Origin: Halorussus limi
Lineage (GTDB): Archaea; Halobacteriota; Halobacteria; Halobacteriales; Haladaptataceae
DNA length: 64,000 nucleotides
Direction of reading: 5' to 3'
Assembly (NCBI RefSeq): GCF_023238205.1
Contig: NZ_CP096663.1
Span: forward strand, 86,470 to 150,469
Shown here: one piece after another, positions 27,365 through 37,229 of the stretch
How positions within the stretch are numbered: position 1 is the first letter of the stretch
How the letters are laid out: each line of letters starts with the position of its first letter
The notes under the pieces: model-generated
Told to the model about the DNA's origin: nothing
Seen by the model: only the letters and a program-made list of their open reading frames with translations
The model's database searches: none
Made by a program: the position numbers and the translations under genes

Positions 27365-28059
27365 TACTGCTCACCCTCCGCAGTAGTGGTAGGCGTTGTC
27401 GTCGAATCGCTACTTCCGCTTGCTCCCTCAGAGCGGGCGGAGCCACTGCGGTTACAGCGTCCGCTTCCGCCAATGCTCGACCCGTAGGAGTTGATCGACT
27501 TTGCGTCGAGTGCGACGGGAAGTCGGACGAGGCGGGATTCGAAGACGTGACCGTCGGCGGTACACGATTCGTCGTACGGTCGAAGCGTCCGGGTGTAGTC
27601 GGTCTGGATTTTCTTCGATTGCCACGAGACGTAACAAAGCTGTAATCGGAAGCACTCTTTAACCTGCTGGGTCTCTAAGTACAGGGTCTCGCTGTCGAAG
27701 TTCGTCGCGGAGATGAACGACGAGAGTTCATCGCCGCCTACACCGTCAGCGACAGTAAGCCGTCGAGCACGTGACTGGGAATCGATGACTTCGTACTGGT
27801 TGAGTCGGGGGGCAGACTCCCATTGCGGTGTTTCGGTAGGCTCACTATCCAGGTCGGTGAGTCGAATCGGTGGCACGGCGGCCCGGCGGCGAACCATCGG
27901 TGGGTCGGTCGCGGTGTCAGATTCGGGAATAGTTACTCCGTCGTTGGAGACGGAGCGCGTGGATGAGGCTTCACCGCCGGTGAACTGGCTACAACCCGCC
28001 AGTCCACCGATAGTCACTGTTGCTACGTGGAGGAGGCGGCGGCGTGTGAGGGAAACCAT
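27364..28059 (-). CDS. Lipoprotein, first gene of the transfer cluster
   Basis: A 231-residue protein with leader LTRRRLLHVATVTIGGLAGC (Tat-like RRR plus lipobox) and a Ser/Thr-rich linker. A mature domain of ~120 residues contains YLETQQVKECFRLQLCYVSWQSKKIQTDYTRTL; the Cys spacing suggests a disulfide or metal site. A low-complexity Gly/Ser/Thr tail follows. It lies divergent from the helicase-nuclease operon starting at 28287, so the 228-base gap should hold both promoters. Confidence 0.65.
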   Translation of the reverse strand: MVSLTRRRLLHVATVTIGGLAGCSQFTGGEASSTRSVSNDGVTIPESDTATDPPMVRRRAAVPPIRLTDLDSEPTETPQWESAPRLNQYEVIDSQSRARRLTVADGVGGDELSSFISATNFDSETLYLETQQVKECFRLQLCYVSWQSKKIQTDYTRTLRPYDESCTADGHVFESRLVRLPVALDAKSINSYGSSIGGSGRCNRSGSARSEGASGSSDSTTTPTTTAEGEQ

Positions 28060-28286
28060 CTAAGTCAGGGAAGGTTTGATCACCAGTGATAAATTCTTTG
28101 TGACGTTCTACTCGTTAGTAAACGGCTCGACGGTCTTGTAACTCCGAGAGCTAGTGTTCCGGGCAGGTCTAGAATGGATAGATTCGAACAGTGGTATTTA
28201 TGTGTTGTTGGTGTGCAACCCTCAGGCCATGCACCCGATTCGGATTGACAGTTTCCGGTGGGAAATAACTCAAGGGGCCGATACCG

Positions 28287-30362
28287 GTGTCTGAGTCACA
28301 TTCGTTTGACGGGACTCTCGTCACGGTTCCGTTCGCCACCGGGGCGTTGCGCGACGTGCTCACTCAACAGTACTGCCGGTTACTCAATTCGCACGACTCC
28401 GAGGAGATTCTGGTGATTACCGGAACACCCACGAGCATGCGGACGTTCCGAACGTTTCTCGACGGGGAGGTTCTGGACGCTGGCGTTCCGCGGGTGACTT
28501 CGCTCGTCGTGCAGGCGACGGACGTGGTGAACCAGACCGACGACAGGACCGTCCTCTCGGACGACATGCAGCGCGAACTCGTTCATCGGTTTCTCGAAGG
28601 GTACGAGTGGGAGACCGACTACTTCCGGCGTGCCTCGGGAAATCCCTCGTTCGAAGACGATGTGGCGCAGTTGATGGAAACCGCCACGTGGCAGGACGCG
28701 CCGCTCAACGAGACGCCGGAACTCGCGGACGTCGCCGACGCAATCGACGACTTCCACGCGTGGCTCGCCGACCATGACTACCTCGAACGTGGCCAACTTA
28801 TCTCGGAAGCAACCACGGCGCTCCAGGAAGCCGACGACCCCGACCCAATCGTCGATGCCGAAGCAGTGCTGGCCGTTGAGTTCGAAGAATTTCTACCACC
28901 TGACCGCGAGTATCTCTCGACGCTAGCGGCTGACCGCGAACTCGTCTGCATCGCAGAGACTGGTGGAAGCGTCCGGCGGACGTGGGTCGAATCCGGCCCC
29001 GTCACCGACCACGTCTCGTTCGCGGAGCGACGAGACGAAGACGAGCGTCCGCCCGCGACCCGACCGATGGCGACGGCGGCGTACCTTGCACGCGGAACGG
29101 TCGCTGAGGACCCCGAGGAGGGGACGGTGCGCGTCCTCTCGGCGGAGACTGTGGCCGACCAACTCGGAGCAGTAGCCGACGAAATCGAGGCACTTCGAGC
29201 GCAGGAAGGGTTGTCGTACGCCGACTTCGCCGTTGCGGTCAAACAGAGCGGCACTGCCGTGATGGAGACGGTTAGCGAACTCCAGCAGAAGGGGATTCCC
29301 ACGTCGTCCGCGACCGTGACAGGCTTCGGAGACGACCCGGCCGTCCGCGAGTTACTTCGAGTCGTGCGAGCCCTCGCGGACGACGACCCAGAACTCGCCG
29401 ACGACCCCCTTCTGGACGAGTCGATACTTGACGAACTTAAGGCAATGGACGGACTCGCGGAGTCGCTCCGGCGGTGGGCGACCGAGTCGAACCTGAAAGC
29501 CCGCATCGCCGCCGACGAGTCACCGCTCGACGCCAGAACCCAGTTCAGCAACATAAAGAATTCTTTTGCAATTGCAGAGTCAGTCGAAAGTACGGACTAC
29601 ATTGCTTCGACGTGGGAGTCGTTCGCCGTAGTGCTCGAACGCGCTCACGAGTACGCCCCGAAGCGAAACCAGACTAGTTCCATCGACCGCGATGGCGGGG
29701 TCCGCGTGGACCATCTGCAGGCGCTCAAGAACGGTTCGTTCCCGGTCGTGTTCTTGCTGAACGTGGTCGACGAGGAGTATCCCGGTAGTCCGTCGCTGAC
29801 GCGACTGTTCCCGGACGAACGCGTCGCAGGAATGGCCGACTACCCCGGCGTCACCGACGTGGACGAGAGCGACGTCACGGCGACGTTCGCCACCGATTCG
29901 ACCGCGTCGGGTCGGCCGTTCCGGCAGTATCACGCCGAACACGCGCGCCGCCGCCTCGCGGTCGGCGCGGCGACGGCGCGAGACCGGCTCTACTGCTGTC
30001 TCTACGAACACGAGGACACGGCGCTCGACGAGCGCGTCCAACCGTCGCGGTTCCTCGCGGACGCCTTCCGGCGACTTCCGTGGCTCACCGAGGCGAGCGA
30101 ATCGGGCATCCACAGCGAGGGCACCGCCGAGGAGTATCTGCTCTCGCGCGCCGACCGGGCGCTCGCGGACGTTCGCCGAACTAACAGTCAGGGCGTGGCC
30201 GTCTCGCTCGACGCACTCGAATCGGAGTTCGCGGAGATAGACCGCCTCTTGGAGGGGAGCGGCAAGCGCGGTCAGGACCTCAGAGAAGCGCTCCGTGCGC
30301 GCATCGACTTTGCGGATGGACGAGTCCGGCGCGACGCCGACGGGAGGGTTCGGCATGACTGA
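28287..30362 (+). CDS. AddB-like / inactivated UvrD-fold protein (helicase-nuclease subunit 1)
   Basis: A 691-residue protein from GTG 28287. The expected Walker A loop near the amino end is absent (SFDGTLVTVPFATGALRDVL occupies its place), yet the carboxy-terminal superfamily-1 motifs remain: VDHLQALKNGSFPVVFLLNVVDEEYPGSP (motif V) and EHARRRLAVGAATARDRLYCCLY (motif VI). This is the pattern of AddB, where the helicase domain is kept for Chi or strand handling but does not drive unwinding. No nuclease domain is attached; the next gene supplies one. Together with the two downstream genes it should form an end-processing complex. GC content looks higher than in the genes on its left. Confidence 0.7.
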   Translation: MSESHSFDGTLVTVPFATGALRDVLTQQYCRLLNSHDSEEILVITGTPTSMRTFRTFLDGEVLDAGVPRVTSLVVQATDVVNQTDDRTVLSDDMQRELVHRFLEGYEWETDYFRRASGNPSFEDDVAQLMETATWQDAPLNETPELADVADAIDDFHAWLADHDYLERGQLISEATTALQEADDPDPIVDAEAVLAVEFEEFLPPDREYLSTLAADRELVCIAETGGSVRRTWVESGPVTDHVSFAERRDEDERPPATRPMATAAYLARGTVAEDPEEGTVRVLSAETVADQLGAVADEIEALRAQEGLSYADFAVAVKQSGTAVMETVSELQQKGIPTSSATVTGFGDDPAVRELLRVVRALADDDPELADDPLLDESILDELKAMDGLAESLRRWATESNLKARIAADESPLDARTQFSNIKNSFAIAESVESTDYIASTWESFAVVLERAHEYAPKRNQTSSIDRDGGVRVDHLQALKNGSFPVVFLLNVVDEEYPGSPSLTRLFPDERVAGMADYPGVTDVDESDVTATFATDSTASGRPFRQYHAEHARRRLAVGAATARDRLYCCLYEHEDTALDERVQPSRFLADAFRRLPWLTEASESGIHSEGTAEEYLLSRADRALADVRRTNSQGVAVSLDALESEFAEIDRLLEGSGKRGQDLREALRARIDFADGRVRRDADGRVRHD

Positions 30363-31269
30363 GCCGACGTTCCTCTCGCCGTCGCGGCTGGCGACGTATG
30401 CCGACTGCCAGCGGAAGTACGACCACAAGTACGACCAAGAGATTCAGACGCCTGACGAGACGCGACTCTACTTGAATCAGGGTCACGTCTACCACGAAAC
30501 GATAGAGGCCGTCTGCGAGGCGACCGAACCGGGTGACGACCCTGAAATCATCCATCGGCGAGCGATGGAGGCCCTCCCCGAGAAGTGGGAGGAACACCTC
30601 GACGAAGACGAGTACGCCTCCCGAGCGCACCGAAAATTCCAGCGCGCCGAGAACCGCGCGGCCATCGACGCCTTCTTCGACCCTGAGGACGGCAACGGCA
30701 TCGACCACGCCCGCCGGTCGATTGCGACCGAGAAGTGGGTCGAGTGCGTCCATGAAGGTCTCGGCCTCCACGGAAAGGTGGACAACGTCCTCTACGACGA
30801 GCGCGAGGACGAACTCCACCTTATCGACTACAAGCGCACCGTCAGCGGCGTCCTCGGCCACTGGTCCGGCGACCGACTGCTGGACCACCTCGACGGCGAG
30901 GCCCACGAGGCAAAGCGCGTCAAGAACGCCTTCCAGACCGCCGCCTACACCGAGGGCATCAAGCAGTCGGACTGCTACGAGGAGGGTATGTCCGTCCGGT
31001 TCAGTTTCTACGGTCTGCTCCACAATCGGGACTTCGAGGCAACTCCCGACGGGTATCGCGTCACCGTCAGTGGAAAGCCACGCGAGACCACGAAGGCCTA
31101 CAAGGAGTACTACGACGCGATCTGGGCGCTCGCCGAGCGTGCCCACTGCGGCATCACCGACGCCAACTACGACCCCGCGCCCGCCTCACTGATTCGTGAG
31201 GAGGCGTGTCCCGACTGCGACTACCGAGCGATGTGCCCCGAATATCTCACGGAGGAAGTGACGCGATGA
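30355..31269 (+). CDS. RecB/Cas4-family PD-(D/E)xK nuclease with Fe-S cysteines
   Basis: Start at ATG 30355 (MTEPTFLSPSRLATYADC), overlapping the previous stop by 8 bases; the frame opens at 30295. The 304 residues contain a nuclease core GLHGKVDNVLYDE..ELHLIDYKRT (Asp, then D-Y-K) and a following QTAAYTEG-like helix. One Cys near the amino end (YADCQRKYDH) and three at the carboxy end (EACPDCDYRAMCPEYL) match the 4Fe-4S clamp of AddB, Cas4 and Dna2. In AddB this domain is fused to the helicase-like part; here it is a separate subunit. Expected to cut single strands during end resection. Confidence 0.8.
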   Translation: MTEPTFLSPSRLATYADCQRKYDHKYDQEIQTPDETRLYLNQGHVYHETIEAVCEATEPGDDPEIIHRRAMEALPEKWEEHLDEDEYASRAHRKFQRAENRAAIDAFFDPEDGNGIDHARRSIATEKWVECVHEGLGLHGKVDNVLYDEREDELHLIDYKRTVSGVLGHWSGDRLLDHLDGEAHEAKRVKNAFQTAAYTEGIKQSDCYEEGMSVRFSFYGLLHNRDFEATPDGYRVTVSGKPRETTKAYKEYYDAIWALAERAHCGITDANYDPAPASLIREEACPDCDYRAMCPEYLTEEVTR

Positions 31270-34200
31270 CCGAGAAAAATGCAGCCACTCCCGACTGGCT
31301 CCCGACCCCGGAGGACGATTTCGACCCCAAGCCCCAGCAGGAGACCATCATCGAGTCCGAGGACTACCCGATGCGGGTCCTCGCTGGTGCGGGCACCGGC
31401 AAGACGTTCACGATGGTCCGAAAAATCGAGCATCTCGTGGACGAGCAGGGCGTCTCGCCCGACCGCATCCTCGCGCTGACGTTCACCAACAACGCCGCCG
31501 ACTCGATGCGCGAGAAACTCAACGCCAAACTCGGGGCCGCGGGCTACGACATCGACGCCTACACCTACCACTCCATCTGCAACGAACTGCTGACCGACTA
31601 CGCCTACGAGGCCGGACTCGACCCCGACTTCGAGGTGGCAACCGACGCCGAGACCTACGCCATCTGTCTCGACGTGCTGGACGAAATCGAGTATCGGTCG
31701 GTCAAGCCCAACGTCTACGGCCCGGACTCCTACGCGACCGGCGCGGCCTCGAAGTTGCGCTCGTTTATCGGGTCGATGAAGCGAAGCGGAATCTCACCCG
31801 AGGAAATTGATGACTATCTTGGGTCGGCCGAGCGGGTCTACGAACTCGCCGAGATTCCCGACCGCATCGAGGCCAGTGCGAGTAATCACCTCGGCGGCCG
31901 GTCAGTCTCGACGGTCCTCGACGGGATTCCCGACGTGTGCGAGGAAATTCGATCGATACGTGACAAACTCGGCGAGGAAGGTATCGAAGCCAGTGTCGCG
32001 GACTTGCTCGACCGACTGATGGACCTCTGTGACGCCCTCGAAGCGGCGTTCGAGGCCCACGAGGCGGGCGAGCACTCGCTCCCCGACGCCGCTCACAAGC
32101 TCCCGAAGTACCTCCTCGGCGGCTACGCCAGCGGCGCGCCCTCGGGGATTCCCGACGACCTGGACCTCGAACTCACCGACGAACTCCGGACCTTCACCGA
32201 CGAGTGCAAGACCGCGCTCGACCTGAACGCTGGCTACGCGGCCTACGAGCGCGAACTCGAAGCGCGCGACTTACTCGACTTCGACGGTCTCGTGGTCGAG
32301 GCCGAGCGCCTGCTGAACTCGTCGGTCGGCGAGGAAATCGCCGACCGCTGGGACTACGTCTTCTGCGACGAGTTCCAGGACACCGACCGCCTTCAGTTCG
32401 ACCTCGTGACCTCGCTGGTCTCCGAGGACCGCCTCTTCGTGGTCGGCGACGACGACCAAGCCATCTACGAGTGGCGCGGCGCGCACGTCGCCAACATCAC
32501 CGACGAACTCGACGCGGAGTTCGGCGACGACCTCGCCGACGAACCCCTCGAACAGAACTTCCGGTCCCACCAGCCGATTCTGGACCTCGCAAACGAGGCG
32601 CTCGAACGACTGGACGAACGCGAGAGCGAGAAGACACTCACTCGGGTCGAAGAACCGGACTACGACGGAACCTTCGTCGCCACCGTCGAAGAGGCCGACG
32701 ACGAGGACGAGCGCGTCGGGCAACTCGTGACCGTCGTCCGGAACCTCCTCAGCGGGGAGGCCGCCGACCTCGACCGAGCCTACGACCCGGGCGAAATCGC
32801 CCTGTTCGTCCGGAAGAACGACCACGCGACGCCGATTTTGGAAGCGTTCGACCGCGCGGGGATTCCCTACCAAGTCGCGGGCGACCTCGCGTCGGAGTCG
32901 GTCGGCGTCGGCACGGTCGTCGCGTACCTGAAGGCGCTGGCCCGTCCCGACGACGAAGTGAGTTGGAACCGCGTGCTGACGATGCGCTACCGCCTCGCCG
33001 ACGCCGACCTCCGGCGTCTGAACGACCACGACGACGGCGTGTTGGCCGGTCTCCGCGAGATTCCCCTCGACGCCTTCGAGGAACCGGACCGCGTCCGCGA
33101 GGCCCGAACTCACGCCGCCGAACTCCTCGAACTTCGCGAGACAGCCTCGCTCGCCCACCTCTACCGGGAACTCAAAGACCTCACGAACGTCGAGTGGTAC
33201 CTCAGCGAGCAGGAGCGCCGTGACCTCACGCAGGTTGAGGAAGTCATCGAGCAGTACGGCGACGGCGCGGTGCAACCGCCACTCACGCCGGAGTTCATCG
33301 ATTCGCTCGAACACTACGACTCCCTGCTGGACGAGAGCGGGTCGTCGCCGACCAGCCAACCGGACCTCGCCGACGCCGCGGTCAACGTCATGACCGTCCA
33401 TAAGAGCAAGGGCTTGGACTTCCCGGTTGTGCTGATGCCCCGACTCACCGCCGACGAGTGGGAACCCGACTCCCGCACCTACGACACCCTCGAAACCGCG
33501 CTCTCGGGCGACCCCGACTCGGCCTTCCGCGAGGACCTCGTCGCCCGCGACGCCAGAGAGACGCGCCGGGTGCTCCACGTCGGCGTCACCCGCGCCGAGG
33601 AACTGCTCGTGCTTCAGGGACGCGCGCCGGAAGGCGAATCGGACAACGAGCGCGAAGTCCACGAGGCGGTCGCGGAGATTCTTCCCGAGACCGCTCCGTG
33701 GCGACCCGGAAGTGGCCACCTCCCCATCTGGTCGGACCTACAGGAGTCGCTCCCCGAGACGGCGACCGAGTGGACCGACTCGCTCGCATCGACTGTCGTC
33801 GGCGATGTCGGCGGTGAAGTCCGATACGACGGGGATGTACTCTCGGCGACTGAAGGCCGTGAGAAGGTTCTCGCGATCGCTGGCGATTCCGTGGCCGGTG
33901 AGCTTGATAGAACAGACCGAGCGGGGCTGTTCGAAGTCGAGACCATCGGTGGGGTATCGAAAGCAGACCCTCCGATTCGACACAGCTACACGTCGCTCGA
34001 ACGCTACGAGCAGTGTCCGCGACAACACTATCTCGACTTCGTGGTCGATGCTTTCCCGGATTACTGGTCCGGGAGTCCAGCAGGTGATGAGACCGGCGGC
34101 GTTTCGCAACACGAAGTCGGCTTGCTCTTCCACGACGTCGCCGAGATGGCGAACAGACGGGGAGTGACGACGCCCGACGTGTGGTACGAACTCTGCGACC

Positions 34201-34697
34201 GGCTCGCGGGACAGCGACACTCGAAGGACACGGTCGATGCAGTTCGGGCGTGTATCGACCGCTATTTTGAACTCGAAGTGAGCGAGTGGGAACTGCTCGA
34301 CGCAGAGCGCGAGTTCGAGTTGACTCTCGACGGCCACGAACTCGTAGGATTTGTGGACGCGGTCTATCGGAATCCCGAGGATGAGCTAGTCGTCGTCGAC
34401 TACAAGGCGACTGAACGACACCGCGACATCGAGAACGATAGGCAACTACCGCTGTACCTGCTCGCGTGCCGCGACCTCTACGACGAACCCGTCTCCAAAG
34501 CCGGGTACGCATACGTCGGTGCAGTCGGGCCGAAACTCGAGACCAGCACGTTCGGCGAAACAGAACTTGACACCGTACGCTCGGCGTTGACGGAGACGAT
34601 GAACGATATCGAATCGACCGCATTCGACAAGTATCGAGCCGGGACTCACTGTCGATGGTGCCAGCATAACGGGCTTCCCTGCGCCGAACGCAAATAA
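31266..34697 (+). CDS. AddA-like UvrD helicase / RecB-family nuclease
   Basis: Start at ATG 31266 (MTEKNAATPDWLP), overlapping the previous stop as ATGA; the frame opens at 31206. The 1143 residues include all superfamily-1A motifs: VLAGAGTGKTFTMV (Walker A), VFCDEFQDTDRLQ (II), VGDDDQAIYEWRGA (III), EQNFRSHQPIL (IV), VMTVHKSKGLDFPVVLMP (V), LHVGVTRAEELLVLQG (VI). The last ~200 residues hold a RecB-type nuclease: ELVGFVDAVYRN, LVVVDYKATE, RQLPLYLLA, plus Cys in YEQCPRQHYLDF and HCRWCQHNGLPC for an Fe-S cluster. Equivalent to AddA, the motor and nuclease for double-strand-break resection and degradation of foreign linear DNA. Confidence 0.85.
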   Translation: MTEKNAATPDWLPTPEDDFDPKPQQETIIESEDYPMRVLAGAGTGKTFTMVRKIEHLVDEQGVSPDRILALTFTNNAADSMREKLNAKLGAAGYDIDAYTYHSICNELLTDYAYEAGLDPDFEVATDAETYAICLDVLDEIEYRSVKPNVYGPDSYATGAASKLRSFIGSMKRSGISPEEIDDYLGSAERVYELAEIPDRIEASASNHLGGRSVSTVLDGIPDVCEEIRSIRDKLGEEGIEASVADLLDRLMDLCDALEAAFEAHEAGEHSLPDAAHKLPKYLLGGYASGAPSGIPDDLDLELTDELRTFTDECKTALDLNAGYAAYERELEARDLLDFDGLVVEAERLLNSSVGEEIADRWDYVFCDEFQDTDRLQFDLVTSLVSEDRLFVVGDDDQAIYEWRGAHVANITDELDAEFGDDLADEPLEQNFRSHQPILDLANEALERLDERESEKTLTRVEEPDYDGTFVATVEEADDEDERVGQLVTVVRNLLSGEAADLDRAYDPGEIALFVRKNDHATPILEAFDRAGIPYQVAGDLASESVGVGTVVAYLKALARPDDEVSWNRVLTMRYRLADADLRRLNDHDDGVLAGLREIPLDAFEEPDRVREARTHAAELLELRETASLAHLYRELKDLTNVEWYLSEQERRDLTQVEEVIEQYGDGAVQPPLTPEFIDSLEHYDSLLDESGSSPTSQPDLADAAVNVMTVHKSKGLDFPVVLMPRLTADEWEPDSRTYDTLETALSGDPDSAFREDLVARDARETRRVLHVGVTRAEELLVLQGRAPEGESDNEREVHEAVAEILPETAPWRPGSGHLPIWSDLQESLPETATEWTDSLASTVVGDVGGEVRYDGDVLSATEGREKVLAIAGDSVAGELDRTDRAGLFEVETIGGVSKADPPIRHSYTSLERYEQCPRQHYLDFVVDAFPDYWSGSPAGDETGGVSQHEVGLLFHDVAEMANRRGVTTPDVWYELCDRLAGQRHSKDTVDAVRACIDRYFELEVSEWELLDAEREFELTLDGHELVGFVDAVYRNPEDELVVVDYKATERHRDIENDRQLPLYLLACRDLYDEPVSKAGYAYVGAVGPKLETSTFGETELDTVRSALTETMNDIESTAFDKYRAGTHCRWCQHNGLPCAERK

Positions 34698-35031
34698 GAA
34701 GACGGAGACTTTTTATCAAAAGCCTTCATTGAGCGGTACTAGCGTGTCGCCGCCTGTGCCGGATTATCTACTTCTACGGTAGTTGTAGACAGCAGAAAAG
34801 ATTTATACGGGTCGTCGGCAATTCCTAATTGAACGATTTCATCCGTTCGTATGCTGGTGGACTCGCTGTCTCGACATCGTTGGTCGATAATCGGTGTTAC
34901 TACCAGCGAAAATAGACGACAGTGTCCCGCTGGTTCAAGAAATGTACACGGACCGTGCTGAGAGCCTGCCTACTGGAAACTTTGTCCGCTCCCGTCAGTC
35001 GGTCACTCCCCCGGTTCACCTCCAGTAACAT
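34698..35031. promoter_or_regulatory. Terminator-like T tract and promoter region before the beta-CASP nuclease
   Basis: A TTTTT tract (about 34710) directly after the helicase-nuclease operon can end transcription. At 34798-34809, AAGATTTATACG contains an archaeal TATA-like box. It lies about 230 bases upstream of the ATG at 35032, so the mRNA would have a long leader unless a second promoter is used. Nothing else was recognised. Confidence 0.35.
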
Positions 35032-36948
35032 ATGACTACAAACGATAACACGACTGCACTCGATTCGGTACGAGAGAAACTTAACAACGAGATTCCGGAT
35101 GAGCTCTCCATCTCGAGAGTCACGTACGAAGGCCCAGAACTCATCATCTATACTGATACGCCACGGAAGTTTGCTGAACAGGATGGGCTTGTCCGCCGGC
35201 TCGCAAGTACGGTACGCAAGCGAATTACCGTCCGACCCGCACCGGGAACACAGACGAGTCCGACCGACGCAGAACCACGAATCCGCAATCTCATTCCCGA
35301 TAAAGCAGGGATCACGAACCTAGAATTCTATCCCGAAACGGGGGAGGTGTTGATTGAGGCTGAAAAACCGGGACTCGTTATCGGAAGTCGGGCCAGTACA
35401 CTCCGAGAGATAACCAAAGAAGTCGGTTGGACGCCGGAAGTCCTCCGAACACCACCGATGGAATCGTCGACGGTCGACAACGTCCGGAACTTCCTCAAGC
35501 AAGAACGCGGTGAGCGGCGGCAATTTTTAGAGCAAGTCGGTGAGGAGATTCATCGTGAATCCGGTCAGGACCCAGAGTGGGTGCGTGTGACGACGCTCGG
35601 TTGTTGCCGCGAGGTTGGTCGAGCTAGTTTTATACTGAGTACTCCAGAGTCACGCGTTCTCATCGATTGTGGCGATAAGCCAGGGGCCGAGGGTGAAGTA
35701 CCGTACTTGCAACTTCCAGAAGCAAATCCAATTGCGGATCTTGATGCTGTCGTGTTGACGCACGCCCATCTGGACCACAGTGCGCTTCTCCCACTCCTGT
35801 TCAAATATGGGTATGACGGCCCAGTATACACGACAGAAGCGACACGGGACTTGATGGGTTTATTGCAACTCGATTATCTCGACGTCGCCGCGAAGGAGGG
35901 GCGTACACCGCCATACGAGAGCGAGATGGTTCGAGAAGAACTCAAACACACAATTACACTTGACTACGGAGACGTCACCGATATAGCACCGGGTATCAAA
36001 CTGACGCTCCACAACGCAGGGCATATTCTCGGAAGTGCAGTTGCACATTTCCATATCGGAAGTGGATTCCACAATCTCGTTTTCTCAGGGGATATTCATC
36101 ATACAGATACACGATTGTTCAATGGGGCATCGAACGATTTCCCGCGTGTCGAGACGCTCGTACTAGAGTCGACATACGGCCGACGAAACGACTATCAGAC
36201 GGATCAAGAGGATAGCGAACGTCGTCTTATCGAACTGATTAACGAAACGTCTGAGAGAGACGGAACGGTCGTTATCCCAGCGTTCGCTGTCGGTCGGTCT
36301 CAGGAGCTCATGCTCGTCCTCGAGGAGGCGATGCGCGAGGGGAAGATTCCGACGATGCCAGTCTACCTTGATGGGATGATTCGGGAGGCGACGGCAATCC
36401 ATACCGCGTATCCTGAGTTCCTACGTGATGGATTGCGCCAGCGGATTCTCCACGACAACGAGAATCCGTTTCTCGCAGATCAGTTCCAACAAGTCGATGG
36501 AGGCGACCAAATGCGTGAGGAGATAGCCGCCGGTGATCCATGTATCATCCTCTCAACCTCGGGGATGGTGACAGGTGGCCCAATCATATCGTGGCTCGAA
36601 CTGCTCGGTGGAGATCCTGAAAACACCCTCCTCTTCGTGGGGTATCAAGCTCAAGGGACACTCGGGCGAAGAATCCAGCGCGGCGAACGCAAGATTCCGT
36701 TCAGTGACAGTCGCCGCGGAAAGGAGCTGACGCTTCAGTTCCGCGTCGAGTCAGTAAGTGGATTCTCGGGACACGCAGATCGAAACGGACTCGAGGACTT
36801 CGTCCGGACGATGGAACCTCGTCCACACAAAATACTCTGCGTTCACGGTGACGAATCAGCGACAGACCAGTTTTCCTCTGCACTGTATCAGAAATTCAAT
36901 CTCCGAACATACGCCCCGAAGAACACAGAGACGTTCCGACTCGGTTAG
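35032..36948 (+). CDS. Archaeal beta-CASP ribonuclease, aCPSF1/FttA-type with KH domains
   Basis: A 638-residue protein. Two KH-like RNA-binding domains fill residues ~1-180 (ITVRPAPG, PGLVIGSRASTLREITKEVGW with the GxxG loop). A metallo-beta-lactamase domain follows, with LTHAHLDHSALLP, HNAGHILGSAV, VFSGDIHHTD and LESTYGRRN. The beta-CASP part ends with STSGMVTGGP, VSGFSGHADRNGL and LCVHGDESATDQF. aCPSF1 (FttA) cleaves pre-mRNA 3' ends after U-rich tracts and terminates transcription in archaea. Length and domain order fit the family. It sits next to mobile DNA, so it may be an extra paralogue. An IS element follows immediately after the stop. Confidence 0.9.
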   Translation: MTTNDNTTALDSVREKLNNEIPDELSISRVTYEGPELIIYTDTPRKFAEQDGLVRRLASTVRKRITVRPAPGTQTSPTDAEPRIRNLIPDKAGITNLEFYPETGEVLIEAEKPGLVIGSRASTLREITKEVGWTPEVLRTPPMESSTVDNVRNFLKQERGERRQFLEQVGEEIHRESGQDPEWVRVTTLGCCREVGRASFILSTPESRVLIDCGDKPGAEGEVPYLQLPEANPIADLDAVVLTHAHLDHSALLPLLFKYGYDGPVYTTEATRDLMGLLQLDYLDVAAKEGRTPPYESEMVREELKHTITLDYGDVTDIAPGIKLTLHNAGHILGSAVAHFHIGSGFHNLVFSGDIHHTDTRLFNGASNDFPRVETLVLESTYGRRNDYQTDQEDSERRLIELINETSERDGTVVIPAFAVGRSQELMLVLEEAMREGKIPTMPVYLDGMIREATAIHTAYPEFLRDGLRQRILHDNENPFLADQFQQVDGGDQMREEIAAGDPCIILSTSGMVTGGPIISWLELLGGDPENTLLFVGYQAQGTLGRRIQRGERKIPFSDSRRGKELTLQFRVESVSGFSGHADRNGLEDFVRTMEPRPHKILCVHGDESATDQFSSALYQKFNLRTYAPKNTETFRLG

Positions 36949-37097
36949 CTGAATTGAGGCGCTAAGCCCCCTTCCTCAACGAGCGACCGAAGGGAGCGAG
37001 TAGGGAGGGGATACAGCGCCGCACAGTTCTCATACACGATTCGACACTCGGCCCACAGGCCCACGTAATCGCAACGCCTTTGCATATAGTGAATACA

Positions 37098-37226
37098 ATG
37101 CATATTGTGAAGCGGACTACAATCACACTCCGAGAGGACCAACACGAGTGGATTCAAGAACACCACCTGAACCTCTCGTCGTTCATCCGCGAGCGACTTG
37201 ACGAGTATATCGAGGAACACGAATAG
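37098..37226 (+). CDS. Small RHH-like protein upstream of tnpB
   Basis: A 42-residue protein from ATG 37098: MHIVKRTTITLREDQHEWIQ then NLSSFIRERLDEYIEE. The strand (TTITL) followed by two helices fits a ribbon-helix-helix DNA-binding protein. It ends 3 bases before the tnpB ATG. Similar short ORFs accompany haloarchaeal IS1341-type elements. It may regulate the element. Confidence 0.65.
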   Translation: MHIVKRTTITLREDQHEWIQEHHLNLSSFIRERLDEYIEEHE

Positions 37227-37229
37227 CGA

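Noticed and set aside
32271..33719. 482-codon minus-strand frame inside the AddA-like gene
   Set aside because: GC-rich coding DNA commonly leaves long antisense frames open; all helicase motifs are on the plus strand.
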